This document shows, one piece after another, positions 53,746 through 64,000 of a stretch of 64,000 nucleotides of DNA. Source of the stretch: Nocardia sp. BMG111209 (lineage in GTDB: Bacteria > Actinomycetota > Actinomycetes > Mycobacteriales > Mycobacteriaceae); assembly GCF_000381925.1 (NCBI RefSeq), contig NZ_KB907308.1, forward strand, positions 62,001-126,000. Direction: 5' to 3'. Each line of letters opens with the position of its first letter. Positions within the stretch are counted from its first letter, which is position 1. Below the pieces are notes generated by a model. The model was not told the DNA's origin. It saw only the letters and a program-made list of their open reading frames with translations, and ran no database searches. A program made the position numbers and the translations under genes.

Positions 53746-55239
53746 TCAGACGCCGGCGGGCAGTGTCACGAATCGCGGGGCGACCAGCCGGTACACCACC
53801 AGTGCGACCCCGCAGCCGATGAACCAGCTGTACTGGGCGGCGGTGTACATCCCGGTCAGATGGGTGAACAGCACCGGGAACACCGCGAAGACCGCGCCGA
53901 TCACGGTGGCGGCGACCGCCGCCGGGTTGTAACCCTTGCGGTACCAATAACTTCCGGCACTCGACATGGTGAACAGATCGTCGACCACGATGTGCCGCTT
54001 GCGGATCAGGTAGTAGTCGCAGATCAGCACGCCGAACAGCGGGCCGATGAAGGCGCCCAGCACCTCCAGGGTGTAGTGGATCACGTCCGGGTTGTTGTAG
54101 AGATTCCACGGCGTGATCACCACCGAACCGGCCGCCGCGATCATGCCGCCCGCGCGCCAGCTGATCCGCTGCGGGCTGACGTTGGAGAAGTCGAAGGCCG
54201 GCGAGATGAAGTTCGCGACGATGTTGATCCCGATGGTGGCGATCGTGAAGGTCAAGGCGCCCAGCACGATCGCGAAGGTGGAGTCGATCCGCGCCACCGT
54301 TTCCACCGGGTCGGTGATCAGCTTGCCGTACACCGGGATGGTCAGCGAGGCGGTCATCACGACGATGATCGAGAAGGCCAGGAAGTTGATCGGCAGGCCC
54401 AGCAGGTTGCCGCGCCGTACCGCGTTCAGCGACTTCGAATACCGGGCGAAGTCACCGAAATTCAGCATCGGGCCGCAGAAGTACGAGACCACCAGGGCGA
54501 TTGCCCCGAGCATCACCGGAACCGCGTCCAGGCCATGGTATTTCACATCGCCGAGGCTCAGGTTCACCGCACCCCAGCCGGCCTTGTACACCAGGTAGCC
54601 GCACAGCGCGAACATCACCAGATAGACGGCGGGACCGCAGAAGTCGACGAAGCGGCGGATCGCCTCCATACCGCGCCAGAACACGCACGCCTGGATCACC
54701 CACAGCAGCAGGTAGGCGCCCCAGCCCAGCAGCGACAGCCCGAGGAATCCGTAGTCGCCGACCTTCGCGTACGGCGCCAGGCCCGGCCACAGTTTGATCG
54801 CCACCACGATCAGCGCCGCCGAGGCCAGATACGTCTGGATGCCGTACCAGGCGACCGCCATCAGCCCGCGGATGATCGCCGGGATATTGGCGCCGAGCAC
54901 CCCGAAGGCACTGCGGCACACCACCGGATACGGCACCCCGGCCCGCTGGCTCGGCGCGGCGACCAGATTGCACAGCCCGTACACGATGGTGATGCCGATC
55001 AGCAGCGCGAGCAGCACCTGCCAGCTGGCCAGGCCCAGGGCGAACAGGCTGCCGGCGGTGACGTAGCCGCCGACGCTGTGCACGTCGGACATCCAGAACG
55101 CGAAGATGTTGTAGGTGCCCCAGGACTGGGAGCGCAGCGGCGCCAGATCTTCGTTGGTCAGGCGGGGGTCGTACCCGTCCGGTACGCCGACGACCGCGGC
55201 GGCGGGCGCCGGCGCGGCAGGGTTGATGGTCTCGGTCAT
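53746..55239 (-). CDS. NCS1 family nucleobase/allantoin/thiamine permease
   Basis: This 497-residue membrane protein has about twelve hydrophobic segments. It starts with the family pattern LTNEDLAPLRSQSWGTYNIFAFWMSDVHSVGGYVTAG and has ILGANIPAIIRGLMAVAWYGIQTYLAS and CGPAVYLVMFALCGYLVY. NCS1 proteins take up uracil, cytosine, hydantoins, allantoin or thiamine with Na+ or H+; the Trp-Tyr-Gly-Ile-Gln segment lies in the substrate site. Which substrate applies is not clear. The ATG at 55239 is used. It is divergent from the threonine ammonia-lyase gene. Confidence 0.92.
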   Translation of the reverse strand: MTETINPAAPAPAAAVVGVPDGYDPRLTNEDLAPLRSQSWGTYNIFAFWMSDVHSVGGYVTAGSLFALGLASWQVLLALLIGITIVYGLCNLVAAPSQRAGVPYPVVCRSAFGVLGANIPAIIRGLMAVAWYGIQTYLASAALIVVAIKLWPGLAPYAKVGDYGFLGLSLLGWGAYLLLWVIQACVFWRGMEAIRRFVDFCGPAVYLVMFALCGYLVYKAGWGAVNLSLGDVKYHGLDAVPVMLGAIALVVSYFCGPMLNFGDFARYSKSLNAVRRGNLLGLPINFLAFSIIVVMTASLTIPVYGKLITDPVETVARIDSTFAIVLGALTFTIATIGINIVANFISPAFDFSNVSPQRISWRAGGMIAAAGSVVITPWNLYNNPDVIHYTLEVLGAFIGPLFGVLICDYYLIRKRHIVVDDLFTMSSAGSYWYRKGYNPAAVAATVIGAVFAVFPVLFTHLTGMYTAAQYSWFIGCGVALVVYRLVAPRFVTLPAGV

Positions 55240-55492
55240 GGTGCAATCCGATCCGAAGTCGAAACTGACTCACCGACCGTAGAAGCGCACCATTGCCCGC
55301 CCGTTGCTCCGCCATTTCCCGGTCATTGCGCGAAAGATATATCGTCCGGCGGCGGGTGCGGTGGATGCCGGTGTTCAGCATAGGCGGCGGCCGGGAACGG
55401 CCGTCCGCGAGATGACGATCGCGCAACATCGCTGTACTTGCTATGAGATTGCTACGCGCGACGGCGGTCACGATTCGCCACGGTCTGGCAGC

Positions 55493-56722
55493 ATGACGGC
55501 CATGACGCTGATCGAGTGGAAGGATGTGGCGGCGGCCGCCCGGTTGCTGGAACCGGTGATCCGCCGCACCCCGCTGGTCGCGTCGCGGGTCCTGTCCGAA
55601 CACACCGGCTTCCAGGTGTTGCTGAAGTGCGAGAACCTGCAGCGCACCGGATCGTTCAAGCCGCGCGGCGCCTACAACCGGATCGCGAATCTGCCCGCGG
55701 CCGACCGAGCCCGCGGGGTGGTCGCGGCCAGCGCCGGCAACCACGCGCAGGGCGTCGCCTGGGCGGCGACCGCGCTCGGTATCCCGGCCACGGTGTTCAT
55801 GCCGATCGGCGCGTCGCTGCCGAAACTGTCCGCGACCCGGGCCTACGGGGCCACCGTGCACCAGGTCGGCGACACCGTGGACCAGGCGCTCGCGGCGGCG
55901 CGGGAATTCGCGGATCGCACCGGCGCCACCATGATCCACCCGTTCGACCACGCGGATGTGGTCGCCGGTCAGGCGACGGTCGGCCTGGAACTGCTCGAGC
56001 AGATGCCCGACGTGCAGACCGTGCTGGTGCCGCTGGGCGGCGGCGGACTGCTCGCGGGCATCGCCACGGTCCTGCACCACCGCGCGCCGCACGTGCGGGT
56101 GATCGGCGTCCAGGCGGATGCCGCGGCGGCCTGGCCGGAATCCCTGGATGTCGGTAAACCCGTTGCGCTGCAATGGATGTCGACGATGGCCGACGGTATC
56201 GCGGTGGGTATGCCCGGTGCCGTGCCGTTCGAGCACGTCGCGAAGTACGCCGCCGACGTCGTCACCGTCGACGAGGACGCGCTGTCCGGTGCGCTGCTGT
56301 TGTGCATGGAACGCGCGAAACTGGTGGTCGAGCCCGCCGGCGCCGCCGCGGTCGCGGCGCTGCTCGCCCACGGGCCGGAGGGGCTCGGCGTCACCGGGCC
56401 GGTGTGCGCGGTCGTCTCCGGCGGCAATGTCGATCCGCTGCTGCTGACCCGGATGATCGGGCACGGCCTCGCCGCGGGCGGCCGCTATCTGGCCATGCGC
56501 ATCACCATCCCGGACCGGCCGGGCAGTCTGGGCCGGATGCTGGCCGAGATCGGCCGGGTCGGGGCGAGCGTGTTCGAGATCGCGCACTCCCGCACCGGCG
56601 CCTGGCTGGCGATCGACGAGGCCGAGGTCGCGATCACCGTGGAGACCCGCGGCCGGACCCATCGCGACGAGGTGCTGCAGGCCCTGCGCGACTCCGGCTA
56701 CACCGTCCGGGTACAGGACTGA
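55493..56722 (+). CDS. ilvA: threonine ammonia-lyase
   Basis: This 409-residue PLP enzyme converts threonine to 2-oxobutanoate and ammonia. The Schiff-base lysine is Lys56 in TGSFKPRGAYNR, the phosphate-binding loop is VPLGGGGLLAGIA, and the conserved ASAGNHAQGVA motif follows residue 78. The C-terminal 80 residues form an ACT-like regulatory domain (MRITIPDRPGSLGRMLAEIG), as in the biosynthetic and allosteric short form. A second ATG lies three codons downstream (55502). Upstream of the gene I see no strong ribosome site; leaderless translation is possible. Confidence 0.93.
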   Translation: MTAMTLIEWKDVAAAARLLEPVIRRTPLVASRVLSEHTGFQVLLKCENLQRTGSFKPRGAYNRIANLPAADRARGVVAASAGNHAQGVAWAATALGIPATVFMPIGASLPKLSATRAYGATVHQVGDTVDQALAAAREFADRTGATMIHPFDHADVVAGQATVGLELLEQMPDVQTVLVPLGGGGLLAGIATVLHHRAPHVRVIGVQADAAAAWPESLDVGKPVALQWMSTMADGIAVGMPGAVPFEHVAKYAADVVTVDEDALSGALLLCMERAKLVVEPAGAAAVAALLAHGPEGLGVTGPVCAVVSGGNVDPLLLTRMIGHGLAAGGRYLAMRITIPDRPGSLGRMLAEIGRVGASVFEIAHSRTGAWLAIDEAEVAITVETRGRTHRDEVLQALRDSGYTVRVQD

Positions 56723-56801
56723 CCCACCTGCGGCGACACGCCACGCGGCTACCGTTCGGCATCGATCGGGGCTATCGTTGGGCAACAGGTCGGGGTCAGC
56801 C

Positions 56802-59800
56802 ATGACCCACCCGTGGAACGATGAGCAACTGATGGCCGAATCGAACGAGGCCGCGACGCAGCGGGGCATGTTCACCGGGGTCGCCGCAGAACTGGTGGCG
56901 GCTGGTTTCGATGGTCCGGAGGAGGTCGGCCGCGGCGGCTTCGGCATCGTCTACCGCTGCCGCGAATCCGCCCTCGAACGATCGGTCGCGGTCAAGGTAC
57001 TCACCTCCGAGGTCGGCGGCGACGAGCGCATCCGATTCCTGCGGGAGCAGCGAGCGCTGGGCCGGTTGTCCGGGCATCCGAACATCGTCCAGATCCTGCA
57101 CGTCGACATCACCGCGACCGGCCGCCCCTATCTGGTCATGCCGTTCTGCGCGCGGGGTTCGCTGGACCGGCTGCTGCGCGCGAACGGGCCGCTGCGCTGG
57201 CCGGACGCGGTATCGATCGGGGTGAAGATCGCCGGCGCGCTCGCCGCCGCGCACGCCCGCGGGATGGTGCATCGCGACGTGAAACCCGGCAACATCCTGC
57301 TGACCGACTACGGCGAACCGCAGCTGTCGGATTTCGGCATCGCCCGGTTCGGCGACGACGCCACGATCACCTCGGCGCTGGTCCACGGCACACCCGCCTT
57401 CACCGCGCCGGAGGTGCTGCACGGCGCCACGCCGACCGTGGCCGCCGATGTCTACGGGCTGGCAGCCACCCTGTTCTGCCTGCTCAGCGGCCATTCTCCG
57501 GCGCAGTCGCACGGCACCGGCCCGCGGCACGACATCTCGGCCGCCGAACTGGCCCGCATCGCCGCGGGCGGGCCGCCGGATCTGCGCGAGCACGGCGTTC
57601 CCGACGCGGTCGCGACGGTGCTGGAGAACGCGCTGGCCGTCGCCCCGGGCGATCGCCCGGCCTCGGCGATCGAATTCGGTGAGCGGTTGCGCGAGGCACA
57701 GCGCGTCACCGGTCAGCCGATCGACGTGATGGCCGTCCCCGCGGCCCCCGGCGACGCCGACACGGCGCCCGCGGCGCCGATCGCGGGTCCCCCGACCCAG
57801 CCCCCGCCGCCGTTCGCGGCGACGAAGTTCCGCCCGCCCGCGGCCACCCGGACCGCGATCGACCGGCCCCGGCTGCTGGACGTGCTGCGCGGCGGCGAGC
57901 AGCGGCGGCTGGTGGTCATCCTCGGCCCGGCCGGTTTCGGCAAGACGACGCTGGCCGCGCAGTGGGCCCGGCAGTTGCGCTCCGAGGGCGTGCCGGTGGC
58001 GTGGCTGACCGCCGATCCGGACGACGACAACGTGGTCTGGTTCCTCACCCATCTGGTCGAGGCGATCCGCGGGGTGCGGCCCGAGATCGCCCGGGAGCTG
58101 GTGGCGGTGCTGCAGGAGCGATCCACCGACGCCACCCGTTCGGTGCTGTCGACCCTGATCGACGAGATCCACGAGAGCGGACAGGCGGTCGTGCTGGTCG
58201 TCGACGACTGGCAGCGGGTGCACAGCGTCAGCACCCGGGCCGCGATGGCCTATCTGCTCGAACACGGCTGTCATCATCTGCGGATCGTGCTGGTGGGCCG
58301 GGATCGCTCGGGGCTGCCGCTGAGCCGACTCATGGTGGACGACGAACTGGTCGAGATCGACACCACCGCACTGCGTTTCGACCCGGCCGAGACCGGCGAC
58401 TTCCTGATCCGGGCCTCCGGGCTGGAGCTGGATCCGAAGGAGGTCGGCCGGGTCCGGGAGTCCACCGAGGGCTGGCCCGCCGGGCTGCGACTGGCCCAGT
58501 TGTCGCTGTCCGGCCGCGCGGATCCGGCCGGCTTCATCGACAACCTGAGCGGCCGCCACCACGCCATCGGCGAATATCTGACCGAGAACGTGCTGGAATC
58601 GCTGGATCCGGAACTGCTCGACTTCCTGATGGCCACCACCGTGACCTCCCGGATCTGCGCCGGCCTGGCCGGCGCGCTGTCCGGCCGCGCCGACAGCCGG
58701 GCCCTGCTGGAGCAGATCGCCGATCGCAACCTGTTCCTGCAACGGCAGGACGACAACGACGACTGGTTCCGCTATCACCGGCTGTTCAGCGACCACCTGC
58801 AGCGCCGGCTCGGCTATCTGGATCCCGACCAGGTGCCGGTCCTGCACCGGCGGGCCTCGGCCTGGTTCGCCGACCACGAGCTGCTCACCGAGGCGGTCGA
58901 TCACGCACTGGCCGCGGGCGACGAGGAGCGGGCGGTGGATCTGGTCGAATCCCGTGCCATGCGGCTGGTCGAGGCGTCGCAGATGGCCACCTTCCTCGGG
59001 CTGATGGCCAAACTGCCGAGCCCGCTGACCGACGACCGGCCGCGCCTGCAACTGTGCGTCGGCTGGGCGAACGCCGGCCTCGGCCGCAGTGCGCGGGTTC
59101 GCGCCGCGCTGGCCCGGGCCCGCACCGCGCTGACGACGAATCCGCCGCCGGTGCCGGAGCAGGTCGCGCGCCGGGCCGAGGCGGACCTGATCGCGGGTGT
59201 CGAGAGCTATATCTCCGATCGCTTCGAACCGGTGCCGGATTCGGTGACCTCGAACCTCGACATCCTGCCCGAGGCGGGAATGGCCCTGGCGGCGGCCGAT
59301 CTCGCGGCGATCGACGCGTTCAACCGGTTCGACACGGCCGCGATGGACCACTGGTATCGGACCGCGATGCATCTGGCCCGGAACATGCCGCCGTTCGCGA
59401 TGATGCATCCGCACTGCATCCGGGGCCTGGCCGCCGCGGAACAACTCGACATCGAGGCCGCCGAGGAGCATTTCGCCGCCGCAGCGGGGGCGATGGCCGG
59501 CAGCTCGGAGCTGCGCGGCCGCGCCGCCGTGCTGGCCGGTGCGCTGCTCGGCGGACTGCGCTACCAGCAGGGCCGGCTCGCCGAGGCCGACACCCTGCTG
59601 ACCGCCGCGGCGACCGAGCACCGGCACCCCGGTACCGGCGATTTCCTGATCTGCGCGTACGGGACCGGTGCGCGGCTCGCGGCCGCGCGCGGCGACACCG
59701 AGCGCGCCGCGCATCTGCTGGCCACCGGCGACCGGTTCGCCACCGAACTCTCGATGCCCCGGGTGGCCGCCCGCATCACCAACGAGCGGGTGCGGCTCGG

Positions 59801-60206
59801 GCTGCCGATCGCCGACGAGGTGCGCGAGCGGCTCGGCCGGCTGCCGGTGTACCGGCAGCAGCCGACCCGGGTGCTGGCCGCGACCGCCGAACTGGATCAG
59901 GATTCGGCGATCCGGTTGCTGCTGGCCCAGGGCTCGGCCGCGGCCGTGACGCAGGCCTGCGAACGCGCCGCACAGCTGGTGCGGGAGATCCAGCCGCAGC
60001 ATCGCGCCGAGGCGCTCGTGGACGCGCAACTGCTGCACGCCTGCTGCCTGTGGGCCGCCGGCCGGCCCGCGGAGGCCAGGACCGCGGCCCGGCCGGCGGT
60101 GCTGCTGTGCACCGAGCGCGGGCTGCCCCGGCCGATCGCGGACGCGGGCACCGGAATTCCCGATATCGTCGCCACCCTGATCCCGGCGACGGCTCCCGGC
60201 GAGTAG
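56802..60206 (+). CDS. pknK: PknK-like Ser/Thr kinase with MalT-type ATPase/TPR region
   Basis: This 1,134-residue soluble kinase has the N-terminal eukaryotic-type kinase domain: GRGGFG at residues 43-48, Lys65 in VAVKVL, HRDVKPGN with catalytic Asp159, and DFG at 177-179. A Pro-rich linker is followed by a MalT-like ATPase module with Walker A GPAGFGKT at 375-382, VLVVDDWQ (Walker B) and a winged-helix region. The last 400 residues are TPR-like helical repeats. No LuxR helix-turn-helix is present at the C terminus, as in mycobacterial PknK and unlike true LAL regulators. The ATG at 56802 is used. No membrane segment is present, so it should be cytoplasmic. Confidence 0.9.
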   Translation: MTHPWNDEQLMAESNEAATQRGMFTGVAAELVAAGFDGPEEVGRGGFGIVYRCRESALERSVAVKVLTSEVGGDERIRFLREQRALGRLSGHPNIVQILHVDITATGRPYLVMPFCARGSLDRLLRANGPLRWPDAVSIGVKIAGALAAAHARGMVHRDVKPGNILLTDYGEPQLSDFGIARFGDDATITSALVHGTPAFTAPEVLHGATPTVAADVYGLAATLFCLLSGHSPAQSHGTGPRHDISAAELARIAAGGPPDLREHGVPDAVATVLENALAVAPGDRPASAIEFGERLREAQRVTGQPIDVMAVPAAPGDADTAPAAPIAGPPTQPPPPFAATKFRPPAATRTAIDRPRLLDVLRGGEQRRLVVILGPAGFGKTTLAAQWARQLRSEGVPVAWLTADPDDDNVVWFLTHLVEAIRGVRPEIARELVAVLQERSTDATRSVLSTLIDEIHESGQAVVLVVDDWQRVHSVSTRAAMAYLLEHGCHHLRIVLVGRDRSGLPLSRLMVDDELVEIDTTALRFDPAETGDFLIRASGLELDPKEVGRVRESTEGWPAGLRLAQLSLSGRADPAGFIDNLSGRHHAIGEYLTENVLESLDPELLDFLMATTVTSRICAGLAGALSGRADSRALLEQIADRNLFLQRQDDNDDWFRYHRLFSDHLQRRLGYLDPDQVPVLHRRASAWFADHELLTEAVDHALAAGDEERAVDLVESRAMRLVEASQMATFLGLMAKLPSPLTDDRPRLQLCVGWANAGLGRSARVRAALARARTALTTNPPPVPEQVARRAEADLIAGVESYISDRFEPVPDSVTSNLDILPEAGMALAAADLAAIDAFNRFDTAAMDHWYRTAMHLARNMPPFAMMHPHCIRGLAAAEQLDIEAAEEHFAAAAGAMAGSSELRGRAAVLAGALLGGLRYQQGRLAEADTLLTAAATEHRHPGTGDFLICAYGTGARLAAARGDTERAAHLLATGDRFATELSMPRVAARITNERVRLGLPIADEVRERLGRLPVYRQQPTRVLAATAELDQDSAIRLLLAQGSAAAVTQACERAAQLVREIQPQHRAEALVDAQLLHACCLWAAGRPAEARTAARPAVLLCTERGLPRPIADAGTGIPDIVATLIPATAPGE

Positions 60207-60229
60207 GGCCGACTGCCGGTAGTCCCATT

Positions 60230-60250
60230 GCGCCGCAACCGATTCGGCGC
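60230..60250. terminator. bidirectional terminator hairpin
   Basis: GCGCCG (60230-60235) pairs with CGGCGC (60245-60250) across a nine-base loop between the convergent kinase and SMR genes. The stem is short but perfect. Confidence 0.4.
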
Positions 60251-60261
60251 GGTATCGAAAA

Positions 60262-60585
60262 TCAGTGCGCCCCACCGAGTTCCAGGGCCAGCACCCCCAG
60301 GATGAGCAGGCCGATCCCGCCGATCTGCACCGCGGTGAGCCGTTCGCCGAGGAACAGCGCGCCGATGATCGCCACCGCCACCACACCCACCGCCGACCAC
60401 ACGCCGTAGGCGACGCCGACCGCCATGCCGCGCTTCAGCGCCTGTGACAGGAAGAAGAACGCCGCCAGGTAGCCGATCACGACCACCACGGCCGGCCCCG
60501 GCCTGGTGAAACCCTCGGACAGTTTCAGCGATATCGTCGCCGACACCTCGGACGCGATGGCCAGCGCCAACAGCACGAACATCAT
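60262..60585 (-). CDS. SMR family multidrug efflux protein
   Basis: This 107-residue protein has four membrane helices and is of the EmrE/Mmr type. The essential membrane Glu is in the first helix (LALAIASEVSATISLK, Glu13), and the second and third helices show LAAFFFLSQALKRGMAVGVAYGVWSAVGVVA, the SMR signature. These dimers exchange protons for cationic drugs or guanidinium-like compounds. The second Met may be the true start. Confidence 0.93.
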   Translation of the reverse strand: MMFVLLALAIASEVSATISLKLSEGFTRPGPAVVVVIGYLAAFFFLSQALKRGMAVGVAYGVWSAVGVVAVAIIGALFLGERLTAVQIGGIGLLILGVLALELGGAH

Positions 60586-60600
60586 GTCCGCACGATACGG

Positions 60601-62936
<2,336 letters not shown>

Positions 62937-63061
62937 CACGCCTCCTGTCGGACTCCCTCGGATATACGTCGCGACCACCGGCTTGCGGCGGGCGAACGCC
63001 ATCCGACGGTACGCCTGGGCCGCCGCGGCGGCGCGCGGCGGCCGACCGGCGCGGCGGACCG

Positions 63062-64000
63062 CTACTTCTTGTTCAGGTCCCGGCGGGCGGCGACCTTCGA
63101 GGACAGGCCGTGGATCTGCACGAAACCCTTCGCCAGCGACTGGTCGAAGGTGTCACCCTCGTCGTAGGTGGCCAGGTTGAAGTCGTACAGCGACTGCTCG
63201 CTGCGGCGGCCGTTGACCACGGCGTTGCCGCCGTGCAGCACCATCCGGATATCGCCGGAGACGTGCTCCTGGGTGTCGCGGACGAAGGCGTCCAGGGCCC
63301 GCTTCAGCGGCGAGTACCAGAGGCCGTCGTAGGCCAGCTCGCCCCAGCGCTGCTCGATCTGCCGCTTGTAGCGGCCCAGTTCGCGCTCGAGGGTGACGTT
63401 CTCCAGCGCCTGGTGCGCGGCGATCAGGGTGATCGCGCCGGGCGCCTCGTAGATCTCGCGGCTCTTGATGCCGACGAGCCGGTCCTCGACCATGTCCAGG
63501 CGGCCCACGCCCTGACGGCCGGCGCGGCGGTTCAGCTCGACGATCGCCTCCAGCACGCTGACCGGACGGCCGTCGATCGCGACCGGCACACCCTTGTCGA
63601 AGGTGATGATCAGCTCGTCGGGCGCCTCGAAGTTGACGGTCGGGTCGACGGTGTAGTCGTAGACGTCCTTGGTGGGCGCGTTCCACAGGTCCTCGAGGAA
63701 CCCGGTCTCGACCGCGCGGCCCCACACGTTCTGGTCGATGGAGAACGGCGACTTCTTGGTGACGTTGATCGGGAGGTCGTTCTCCTCCGCGAAGGCGATG
63801 GCCTTCTCCCGGGTCCAGGCGTAATCGCGGACCGGGGCGATGACGGTCAGGTCGGGGGCCAGCGCGCCGATGCCGACCTCGAACCGCACCTGGTCGTTGC
63901 CCTTACCGGTGCAGCCGTGCGCGACGGTACCGGCGTTGTGGAATTTGGCGGCCTCGACCAGGTGCTTGACGATCAGCGGGCGGCTGATCGCCGAGACCAG
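63062..64000 (-). CDS. argG: argininosuccinate synthase, 3' part (runs off the edge)
   Basis: The last 312 codons are present; the N-terminal part lies beyond the right edge. The frame is open to the edge and includes [15 protein letters not shown], the conserved loop that contacts aspartate and citrulline, [15 protein letters not shown], and [20 protein letters not shown]. These identify ArgG, which joins citrulline and aspartate with ATP. It is upstream of the methyltransferase and argH in the same direction, so all three probably share a transcript. Confidence 0.95.
   Translation of the reverse strand: MVSAISRPLIVKHLVEAAKFHNAGTVAHGCTGKGNDQVRFEVGIGALAPDLTVIAPVRDYAWTREKAIAFAEENDLPINVTKKSPFSIDQNVWGRAVETGFLEDLWNAPTKDVYDYTVDPTVNFEAPDELIITFDKGVPVAIDGRPVSVLEAIVELNRRAGRQGVGRLDMVEDRLVGIKSREIYEAPGAITLIAAHQALENVTLERELGRYKRQIEQRWGELAYDGLWYSPLKRALDAFVRDTQEHVSGDIRMVLHGGNAVVNGRRSEQSLYDFNLATYDEGDTFDQSLAKGFVQIHGLSSKVAARRDLNKK

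Noticed and set aside
56796-60386. Frame of nearly 1,200 codons antisense to the kinase gene
   Set aside because: The product has low-complexity Gly/Arg/Gln composition and no motif, while the opposite strand encodes a complete kinase/ATPase.

Overview
The window is high-GC DNA with dense, tightly packed genes, many GTG starts and many ATGA/GTGA start-stop overlaps. Its gene content (F420 synthesis, a PknK-like kinase, a DUF3558-like lipoprotein, many FadD/CaiB/acyl-CoA dehydrogenase genes, a 2-methylisoborneol cluster) points to a mycolic-acid actinomycete, most likely Nocardia or a close relative. This is inferred from gene content, not from a marker gene.

Layout. 1-2.9 kb: an SDR and a MarR regulator diverge from an NAD-binding/carboxymuconolactone-decarboxylase-like fusion gene that carries a frameshift; related short repeats lie on both sides of the block. 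3.0-6.6 kb: an acyl-CoA synthetase, a secreted alpha/beta hydrolase and a TehA/TDT-type membrane protein. 6.9-28.4 kb: a large catabolic island with all four F420 biosynthesis genes (fbiA, fbiB, fbiC, cofC/fbiD), an NADPH:F420 reductase, two luciferase-like F420-type oxidoreductases, an acyl-CoA dehydrogenase-like protein, an enoyl-CoA hydratase-like protein, two SDR/VOC-type accessory enzymes, NIPSNAP, an acyl-CoA ligase, an aldehyde dehydrogenase, a CaiB-type CoA transferase, an aromatic-acid-type MFS permease and an IclR regulator. It reads as two long minus-strand operons plus a short divergent one. All three promoters carry the same 16-bp palindrome (GTTCAT-N4-ATGAAC), and the two long operons carry it as tandem pairs 19 bp apart. 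An IS1380-family element with clean inverted repeats and a CTCAT target duplication has split the MFS gene, separating fbiA-fbiB from the rest of their operon. I infer F420H2-dependent reductive catabolism, perhaps of an aromatic or CoA-activated acid, with the cofactor supply built in.

28.5-39.2 kb: a TetR/DHA2 efflux pair, an aldo/keto reductase, a 969-residue protein joining F5/8-type, bulb-lectin and DUF6924 domains, a SnoaL-like protein, a lipoprotein, an ABC exporter-TetR operon with two overlapping palindromic operators, and Trm112. 39.2-44.9 kb: a GtrA flippase, a YfhO-type GT-C membrane protein, a polyprenyl-phosphate glycosyltransferase and a WecE-like sugar aminotransferase, which together resemble a three-component surface glycosylation system with an amino-sugar supply. 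44.9-48.9 kb: a fused alpha/beta hydrolase-AMP ligase with a degenerate active site and a DUF4239 membrane protein.

49.3-53.7 kb: the 2-methylisoborneol operon: a family 2B encapsulin shell with an inserted cyclic-nucleotide-binding domain, 2-MIB synthase, geranyl-diphosphate 2-C-methyltransferase and IPP isomerase, closed by a 42-bp perfect palindrome and a second hairpin. 53.7-60.6 kb: an NCS1 permease, threonine ammonia-lyase, a PknK-like kinase and an SMR efflux protein. 60.6-64 kb: argH, a methyltransferase and the 3' part of argG, which runs off the right edge.
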